DNA from: Coriobacteriaceae bacterium | Lineage (GTDB): Bacteria; Actinomycetota; Coriobacteriia; Coriobacteriales; Coriobacteriaceae | DNA length: 11,491 nucleotides | Direction: 5' to 3' | NCBI GenBank assembly: GCA_902362275.1 | Contig: CABIWB010000008.1 | Span: 107,523 to 119,013, forward strand | Shown here: piece after piece, positions 6,904 through 11,491 of the stretch | Layout: each line of letters opens with the position of its first letter | Numbering within the stretch: the stretch's first letter is position 1 | Notes under the pieces: generated by a model | Seen by the model: the letters and a program-made list of their open reading frames with translations, nothing else | The model's database searches: none | What the model was told of the DNA's origin: nothing | Made by a program: the position numbers and the translations under genes

Positions 6904-6909
6904 TATAAT
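6904..6909 (+). promoter_or_regulatory. Candidate -10 box for the glycosyltransferase-yfhO genes
   Basis: A perfect TATAAT lies 30 bases upstream of the GTG at 6940, which predicts transcription starting near 6916 and a leader of about 24 bases. The hexamer 17 bases upstream (TCAGGA, 6881-6886) does not resemble TTGACA. Confidence 0.5.
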
Positions 6910-6939
6910 TTCAAGGGTTGAATGTATAAGGAGCATTGA

Positions 6940-7911
6940 GTGAATTCTGAATCCATCGCCGTCATCATCCCCTGCTACAACGAAGCGCTCACGATTGGTA
7001 AGGTCATCGACGACTTTCACCGCGAGCTTCCGCAGGCGACGGTCTATGTCTATGACAACAACTCGTCGGACGATACCTCACGCATCGCCACCGAGCACGG
7101 CGCCACGGTACGCCTTGAACCCCGTCAGGGAAAGGGCAACGTGTGCCGCCAGATGTTTCGCGATATCGATGCCGATTGCTACCTGATGGTCGACGGAGAC
7201 GACACCTACCCCGCCGAGGCGGCCAAAGCCCTCTGCGAGCCTATCCTCAGCGGCACAGCCGATATGACCGTAGGCGACCGCCTTTCCAACGGCACCTACG
7301 CCGAGGAAAATAAGCGTGCCTTCCACGGCTTTGGCAACAATCTGGTCCGCGCCATGATCAAGTGGATCTATGGCTACAGCTTCGATGATGTCATGACCGG
7401 CTACCGCGCCATGAGCCGTCCGTTCGTCAAAACCTTCCCCGTGCTTTCCGAGGGCTTCCAGATCGAAACCGAGCTCTCAATCCACGCCGTCGACCACCGC
7501 TGGCGCATCAAAGATGTGCCCATCGAGTACCGCGACCGTCCGGAAGGCTCCGAGTCCAAGCTCAATACCGTGAGCGACGGCATTAAAGTCGTTGCGATGA
7601 TTGGCACGCTGTTCAAGGACTACCGCCCGCTGAAGTTCTTCAGTCTGGTTGCGCTTTTATTCGCGATTATCGGTCTGGCTTTGGGCATTCCTATCTTTGT
7701 TGAGTACTTTCAGACCGGCCTAGTCCCGCGCTTCCCCACCGCCATGCTCGCCGCCTCGTTTATGTTCCTGTGCGGACTGAGCCTTGCGACCGGATTCATC
7801 CTGGATTCTGTGGCAAAGGTTGAGAAAAAGCAGTGGGAGGTCAACGTGTACAGCAAATACGCCTACGATGACCAGCCCGGCCACCCTACTTCCAAGCCAA
7901 GCGAGAGGTAA
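6940..7911 (+). CDS. Family 2 glycosyltransferase, DPM1-like, with C-terminal membrane anchor
   Basis: This 323-residue protein has a GT-A glycosyltransferase fold at the N-terminus. It opens with IAVIIPCYNEALTIG (6-20), then DNNSSDDT (39-46), the metal/nucleotide-sugar site VDGDDTYP (84-91), and the MTGYRAMSR segment (152-160). Two hydrophobic helices near 233-255 and 268-290 anchor it in the membrane, with a short polar tail. The layout resembles dolichyl/polyprenyl-phosphate sugar synthases, which load a sugar from a nucleotide donor onto a lipid phosphate at the inner membrane face; the exact sugar and acceptor are unknown. The start is GTG at 6940 with AAGGAG at 6928-6933, 6 bases upstream. 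It is the first gene of a three-gene unit; the next ATG follows after 6 bases. It could instead transfer sugar to a growing polymer. Confidence 0.9.
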   Translation: MNSESIAVIIPCYNEALTIGKVIDDFHRELPQATVYVYDNNSSDDTSRIATEHGATVRLEPRQGKGNVCRQMFRDIDADCYLMVDGDDTYPAEAAKALCEPILSGTADMTVGDRLSNGTYAEENKRAFHGFGNNLVRAMIKWIYGYSFDDVMTGYRAMSRPFVKTFPVLSEGFQIETELSIHAVDHRWRIKDVPIEYRDRPEGSESKLNTVSDGIKVVAMIGTLFKDYRPLKFFSLVALLFAIIGLALGIPIFVEYFQTGLVPRFPTAMLAASFMFLCGLSLATGFILDSVAKVEKKQWEVNVYSKYAYDDQPGHPTSKPSER

Positions 7912-7917
7912 ACCACC

Positions 7918-8886
7918 ATGCCGCTCATCTCCATCGTCGTGCCGTGCTACAACGAGCAGGAATCACTTCCGATCTTTCTCAAAGAGCTCGATGGCGTCGT
8001 TCGCATCATGACTCAGCAGGACCCCGAGATTTCCTTTGAAGCCGTCCTCATCGACGATGGCTCGGCAGACAAAACGCTCGCCGTCATGAAAGCAGAAGCC
8101 GCGGCGGCGCATCCATACGCCATCCGCTGGCACTCTTTCTCGCGCAACTTTGGCAAGGAGGCGGCACTATTCGCCGGACTCCAGCACGCAAAGGGCGACT
8201 ATGTCGCCATCATGGATGCCGACATGCAGGACCCGCCCTCGCTCCTGCCGCAGATGTACGAGATCTTGCAGACCGAAAACTACGATAACGTCGCCACACG
8301 CAGGACCACCCGCGAAGGCGAGCCTCCCATCAGGTCTTTCTGTGCCCGTATGTTCTACAAGATCATCAACCGCATTTCCAAGGCCGACATCGTCGACGGA
8401 GCACGCGATTTTAGGCTCATGAAGCGACCTATGGTCAACGCCATCATCTCCATGGGCGAATACAACCGATTCTCCAAGGGCATTTACGGCTGGGTCGGCT
8501 TCAAGACCAAATGGCTCCCCTACGTAAACGTCAACCGCGTAGCCGGCGAGACCAAATGGAGCTTTTGGTCGCTGCTCCTCTATTCCATCGACGGCATCGT
8601 CGCGTTTTCCACGGCGCCACTCTCCCTCGCCGCCCTCACGGGTATCGTCTTCTGCCTCATCGCCATCCTAGGATTTATCGTCATCCTGGTCAAAACGCTT
8701 GTTTGGGGCGACCCCGTAGGCGGATGGCCCTCCCTTGCCTGCCTCATTACGCTGTTTGGCGGTATGCAGCTCCTGTGTCTGGGAATCATTGGCGAGTACC
8801 TGGCAAAAGCCTACTTGGAGGCCAAGCGCCGCCCCATCTATATCATCCGAGAGTCCAACGAGGAATCTGATGACACAGCCCAATAA
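7918..8886 (+). CDS. GtrB/CsbB-type polyprenyl-phosphate glycosyltransferase
   Basis: This 322-residue family 2 glycosyltransferase matches the bactoprenol glycosyltransferase layout (GtrB, CsbB, YkcC, ArnC-like). It has SIVVPCYNEQESLP at the N-terminus, DDGS (46-49), the hallmark MDADMQDPP (99-107), RFSKG (184-188) and GWVGF (191-195). Two membrane helices near 235-260 and 272-295 follow. The tail GEYLAKAYLEAKRRPIY is highly typical. Known members make undecaprenyl-phosphate-sugar from a nucleotide sugar on the inner membrane face, for use by a GT-C enzyme outside. The start is ATG 7918, with GAGAGG (7903-7908) overlapping the previous stop region. Its last 17 bases overlap the start of yfhO, which strongly suggests the two work as a donor-maker and transferase pair. 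The sugar is not predictable from sequence, and no GtcA-like flippase gene is in the window. Confidence 0.93.
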   Translation: MPLISIVVPCYNEQESLPIFLKELDGVVRIMTQQDPEISFEAVLIDDGSADKTLAVMKAEAAAAHPYAIRWHSFSRNFGKEAALFAGLQHAKGDYVAIMDADMQDPPSLLPQMYEILQTENYDNVATRRTTREGEPPIRSFCARMFYKIINRISKADIVDGARDFRLMKRPMVNAIISMGEYNRFSKGIYGWVGFKTKWLPYVNVNRVAGETKWSFWSLLLYSIDGIVAFSTAPLSLAALTGIVFCLIAILGFIVILVKTLVWGDPVGGWPSLACLITLFGGMQLLCLGIIGEYLAKAYLEAKRRPIYIIRESNEESDDTAQ

Positions 8887-11281
8887 CAGCACGCTCAAGA
8901 ATGTGGCGTTCTACGCCGCCTGCTTCACGTTTTCCGTCGCACTCTTTGTCGCACTTGCAGCGGCGGGGCATGTCTACCCCCTTGGCGACAACTCGTTTCT
9001 CACCAACGATCTCAAATACCAATACATCGACTTCTTCGCGTGGTTTCGCCGCGTCCTTTTAGGCGAGGCAAACCTTCGCTATTCCTTCTCGCAGGGACTC
9101 GGCATGAACACATGGGGGCTCTATAGCTACTACCTCGCCAGCCCCTTCAACCTGCTCTGCGTGCTGTTTCCTGCAGACAAGCTGACGCTCTTCGTATTTG
9201 CCATAACCGCGCTCAAACTGGGCTGCATCCACATCAGCAGCGCTTGGTATGTGCAAAAGCGCTTTGACCTGCCCAAGCCCGCCGCATTCCTGCTTTCCCT
9301 CTCGTTCACGTTTTGCAGCTGGACCATCAGCAACCTGCGCAACCCACTCTGGATCGATTGCCTCATCCTGCTGCCCATCTGCGTCTACGGATGCCACGAG
9401 CTCATTCGCAAGCAGCGTATGATCCGCCTCGTCATCACAACGGCGCTCAATGTCATGTTCTGCTGGTATACGGCCTACATCAGCATCCTGTTCCTCTGCA
9501 TCTTCGTATTGGTCGAATTTGTCGATTATGTTGTAGAAAAAGAATTTAGCTGGAAGCTCATGCTCGATCGGGCCCTGCGGTTCGCCGGGGCTATCGCGCT
9601 TGGATTGCTTCTGTCCGCCTGGACCTTTTTGCCGACCATCCTTGCCATGTCCAAGGGCGGACCCGTTCTGGCACTCGGCCCCCTACTTAAAACCAGCCTC
9701 AAGTCGCTCATCGGGGGCTTTCTTCCCTGCATGTGGGTAAACAACGAAAGCACACCGCAATTCTATTGCGGCATCATCATGATGCTGCTCGCGGTGAGCC
9801 TACTGGTTAACCGCACGGTTTCAATCAAGACGCGCATTGCAACACTCGTCGTCACGATAATCCTGGTCGCCAGCTCCGTTTTGAGCCCGCTCGAGTACAT
9901 CTGGTGCGGCATGCGCGTTCCCAATGGCTTCTACTCGCGCACGGCTTTTTTGCTGAGCTTCTTTGCGCTGTGGGCCGCAGGATACGCGCTGCAGAAACTC
10001 CAAGAGCGGCCAACATTACGTCGAGCCCATCGTCCGGCCATCATCATGCCACTCCTGGCACTCACGGCAATTGAACTATTTGCCAACGCCCATGTTATGT
10101 GGAACCAGCTGTACACAGGCTATTCCGAAGAAGCCAACAGAGCCTATATCGCCACCGCAACCGACACGATCACGGCTATTCAAGACCAGACTTCGGCGTC
10201 GTTCTACCGCATTGACCGCACGACCACACGCGTCGACAGCGCCGCCCTCAACGAAGGCCTGGCGCTTGGGTACAACCAGTTGTCTTCGTATTCGTCTGCC
10301 AACAACCCGCAGGCCATCGCACTGCTCAACTCCCTTGGATACAGCAGCGTCGGCGAATTCTCGACCCGTTATGCCGAGCCCATTCTCGCCGTCGATGCCC
10401 TACTGGGAGTCAAATATGCCATTCCTGAAAACGTGCCTGCGGGATACGTTTTAGCCAAGACGAATCAGGCCGACTCCACAAGCGCGGTGTACCAGAACCC
10501 CTATGCGCTCAGCATTGGCATCGCAGCCTCAAGCGATATCCAAAACAGTACGTTGAAGAGCGAGAACCCTTTCGAAAAGCAGAACGACCTCTACAGCAAA
10601 ATCCTAGGCCGCGAGGTCGAGCTCTATACCAAGATCGAGGCCACGAGCACGGAAAATAGCGATAGCTTAAAGCAATGGAGCGTTACCGTACCGGCAAGCT
10701 CAATCGGGTATCTCTACATCAACAAAGATGCGACCGCCGGCAGTTATTGGCCCGTCACCCTTACCATCGACCAGCGAACGATCGAAAACGAGGCCTGGAG
10801 ATTCGACAATAATATCCGCCAGATTGCGGATGCATCGGACGCCCCGAGCCAGCATACGGTGTCAATCGGAGTCGCAGAGGACAATTCAGACATGCCCCAA
10901 GACAATGAGCCGGTCTTTTACGCCCTCAATCTGGACGTTTTCGAGCAGATTATTTACGAGCTTAAGACGAGCGAATTTGTCCCGACAGTTTTTGAGGACG
11001 GAAGGATCGAAGGCGAGTATACCGCCAAGGATGACGGCAACCTGCTGCTGAGCGTTCCGTACGATGAGGGCTGGAACGTAACGGTAAACGGAACCGCCGC
11101 AGAACTAACGCCCGCCGCCGATAAGGGCCTGTCGTCCCTGAACATGCAGAAAGGCGCGAATAGGATTGTGATGACCTACAAGACTCCGGGCGCCCTAGCG
11201 GGGCTTGTAGTGAGTCTGGCGACCGCCGCCGCCCTTGTTGCAGCGGGGCTATACGCCAGACATAAGAAAAGCCGCCGTTAA
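8870..11281 (+). CDS. yfhO: YfhO-family GT-C-like membrane glycosyltransferase
   Basis: This 803-residue membrane protein matches the YfhO family. Known relatives (Bacillus YfhO, Listeria GtlB) are thought to move a sugar from undecaprenyl-phosphate to lipoteichoic acid on the outer membrane face. Helix 1 spans about 12-33. The next outer loop carries NDLKYQY with D47, a likely catalytic aspartate by analogy with GT-C enzymes, then YSFSQGLGMN and YYLASPFNLL (87-96). Many hydrophobic helices continue to about 410, with the WTISNLRNPLWID segment (151-163) in an outer loop. Residues about 412-772 form a polar extracytoplasmic domain with LLGVKYAI (511-518) and the family-typical VPYDEGWNVTVNG (729-741). 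One last helix (about 775-794) precedes a basic tail. The start is ATG 8870, inside the previous gene, with GAGGAA at 8860-8865. The frame is open back to 8735, but that part is antecedent gene sequence. The stop codon lies in the terminator loop. Confidence 0.9.
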   Translation: MTQPNNSTLKNVAFYAACFTFSVALFVALAAAGHVYPLGDNSFLTNDLKYQYIDFFAWFRRVLLGEANLRYSFSQGLGMNTWGLYSYYLASPFNLLCVLFPADKLTLFVFAITALKLGCIHISSAWYVQKRFDLPKPAAFLLSLSFTFCSWTISNLRNPLWIDCLILLPICVYGCHELIRKQRMIRLVITTALNVMFCWYTAYISILFLCIFVLVEFVDYVVEKEFSWKLMLDRALRFAGAIALGLLLSAWTFLPTILAMSKGGPVLALGPLLKTSLKSLIGGFLPCMWVNNESTPQFYCGIIMMLLAVSLLVNRTVSIKTRIATLVVTIILVASSVLSPLEYIWCGMRVPNGFYSRTAFLLSFFALWAAGYALQKLQERPTLRRAHRPAIIMPLLALTAIELFANAHVMWNQLYTGYSEEANRAYIATATDTITAIQDQTSASFYRIDRTTTRVDSAALNEGLALGYNQLSSYSSANNPQAIALLNSLGYSSVGEFSTRYAEPILAVDALLGVKYAIPENVPAGYVLAKTNQADSTSAVYQNPYALSIGIAASSDIQNSTLKSENPFEKQNDLYSKILGREVELYTKIEATSTENSDSLKQWSVTVPASSIGYLYINKDATAGSYWPVTLTIDQRTIENEAWRFDNNIRQIADASDAPSQHTVSIGVAEDNSDMPQDNEPVFYALNLDVFEQIIYELKTSEFVPTVFEDGRIEGEYTAKDDGNLLLSVPYDEGWNVTVNGTAAELTPAADKGLSSLNMQKGANRIVMTYKTPGALAGLVVSLATAAALVAAGLYARHKKSRR

Positions 11282-11298
11282 CAAGCGGCGGCTTTTTT
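11267..11298 (+). terminator. Bidirectional terminator between yfhO and rfbD
   Basis: AAAAGCCGCCG (11267-11277) pairs perfectly with CGGCGGCTTTT (11286-11296) around an 8-base loop, and six T residues follow the GC stem. The yfhO stop codon TAA (11279-11281) lies in the loop, so the 5' stem arm is coding sequence. A run of A before the stem gives the minus strand its own T-tract, so it can also serve the convergent rfbD gene, whose stop is at 11324. Confidence 0.9.
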
Positions 11299-11323
11299 AC
11301 TCTCGTCAATTCAATAGCGGCGA

Positions 11324-11491
11324 CTAGAGGGTCTTGAGATACTCCCCCAGCTCTTCCTCCCAGTCGGGCATGTGGAAGCCAACTGACTCGAGCCTGGACA
11401 GGTCGAGCGCGGAGTGGACCGGGCGCGAGGCGACGGGCCCCTCGGCGCCGGCGTAGTAGTCGGCTGTCGACACCGGCACGACCTTCTCACC
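11324..11491 (-). CDS. rfbD: dTDP-4-dehydrorhamnose reductase, C-terminal end only
   Basis: Reading the minus strand from the window edge gives 55 residues ending in TAG at 11324-11326. They contain VVPVSTADYY, then ASRPVHSALDLSRLESVGF and DWEEELGEYLKTL. This is the conserved C-terminus of RmlD/RfbD, where the RPxxSxLD segment and the final DW...L pattern are diagnostic. The enzyme reduces dTDP-4-dehydro-L-rhamnose to dTDP-L-rhamnose with NADPH, the last step of rhamnose donor synthesis in the cytoplasm. The start and the rest of any rml operon lie beyond the window. It converges on yfhO and shares its terminator. Its presence suggests that the glycopolymer handled by this locus contains rhamnose. 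The call rests on the C-terminal fragment only; a fused RfbC-RfbD protein is possible. Confidence 0.85.
   Translation of the reverse strand, partial: GEKVVPVSTADYYAGAEGPVASRPVHSALDLSRLESVGFHMPDWEEELGEYLKTL

Noticed and set aside
8735..8869. Upstream extension of yfhO from 8735
   Set aside because: It overlaps the conserved C-terminal helices of the glycosyltransferase in another frame. ATG 8870 has GAGGAA upstream and starts a typical signal-anchor helix.
1..11491. CRISPR array, insertion sequence or long direct repeats
   Set aside because: No regularly spaced repeats, transposase-like frame or long terminal inverted repeats were seen on reading.

Overview
The window looks like chromosomal DNA from a Gram-positive, fairly high-G+C bacterium. 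My best guess is a gut member of the Coriobacteriia such as Collinsella. The guess rests on the style of the aromatic-pathway and cell-envelope proteins, the clear AGGAGG-type ribosome sites, frequent GTG starts, a tRNA gene with encoded CCA, and TATAAT-like -10 boxes with weak -35 boxes. It comes from reading only, not from a search.

Positions 1-3899 (+ strand) hold an aromatic amino acid operon. In order it carries aroC (chorismate synthase, N-terminus outside the window), pheA (chorismate mutase-prephenate dehydratase with an ACT domain), a fused aroE-aroK protein (shikimate dehydrogenase joined to shikimate kinase), and aroQ (type II 3-dehydroquinate dehydratase). AroQ makes 3-dehydroshikimate, the fusion takes it to shikimate 3-phosphate, AroC makes chorismate and PheA diverts chorismate to phenylpyruvate. 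AroA (EPSP synthase), AroB and DAHP synthase are not in the window. A near-perfect hairpin separates aroEK from aroQ, and a terminator follows aroQ.

Positions 3962-6779 (- strand) hold, in transcription order, an ABC-2 polysaccharide export permease (Wzm/TagG type), its ATPase (Wzt/TagH type), a tRNA-Arg(TCT) with its own terminator, and an acyltransferase-3 membrane protein that converges on aroQ.

A 160-bp divergent region (6780-6939) separates this from a + strand group at 6940-11281. That group has two family 2 glycosyltransferases with C-terminal membrane anchors and a large YfhO-family membrane protein. The second glycosyltransferase is of the GtrB/CsbB polyprenyl-phosphate type, and its gene overlaps yfhO by 17 bases. 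A bidirectional terminator ends this group. Beyond it, the C-terminal end of a convergent dTDP-4-dehydrorhamnose reductase (rfbD/rmlD) runs off the window.

The right two thirds therefore read as a cell-envelope glycopolymer locus. An ABC exporter carries a lipid-linked polymer across the membrane, a polyprenyl-phosphate sugar synthase and YfhO would decorate it on the outside, the acyltransferase may acylate it, and RmlD points to rhamnose in the polymer. The most interesting part is the CsbB-like/YfhO pair beside an ABC exporter. The fused AroE-AroK protein and the intra-operon hairpin with a GGGGCAGGCACC core come next. I saw no insertion sequence, CRISPR array, phage gene or origin, and no gene-free stretch longer than 300 bases.
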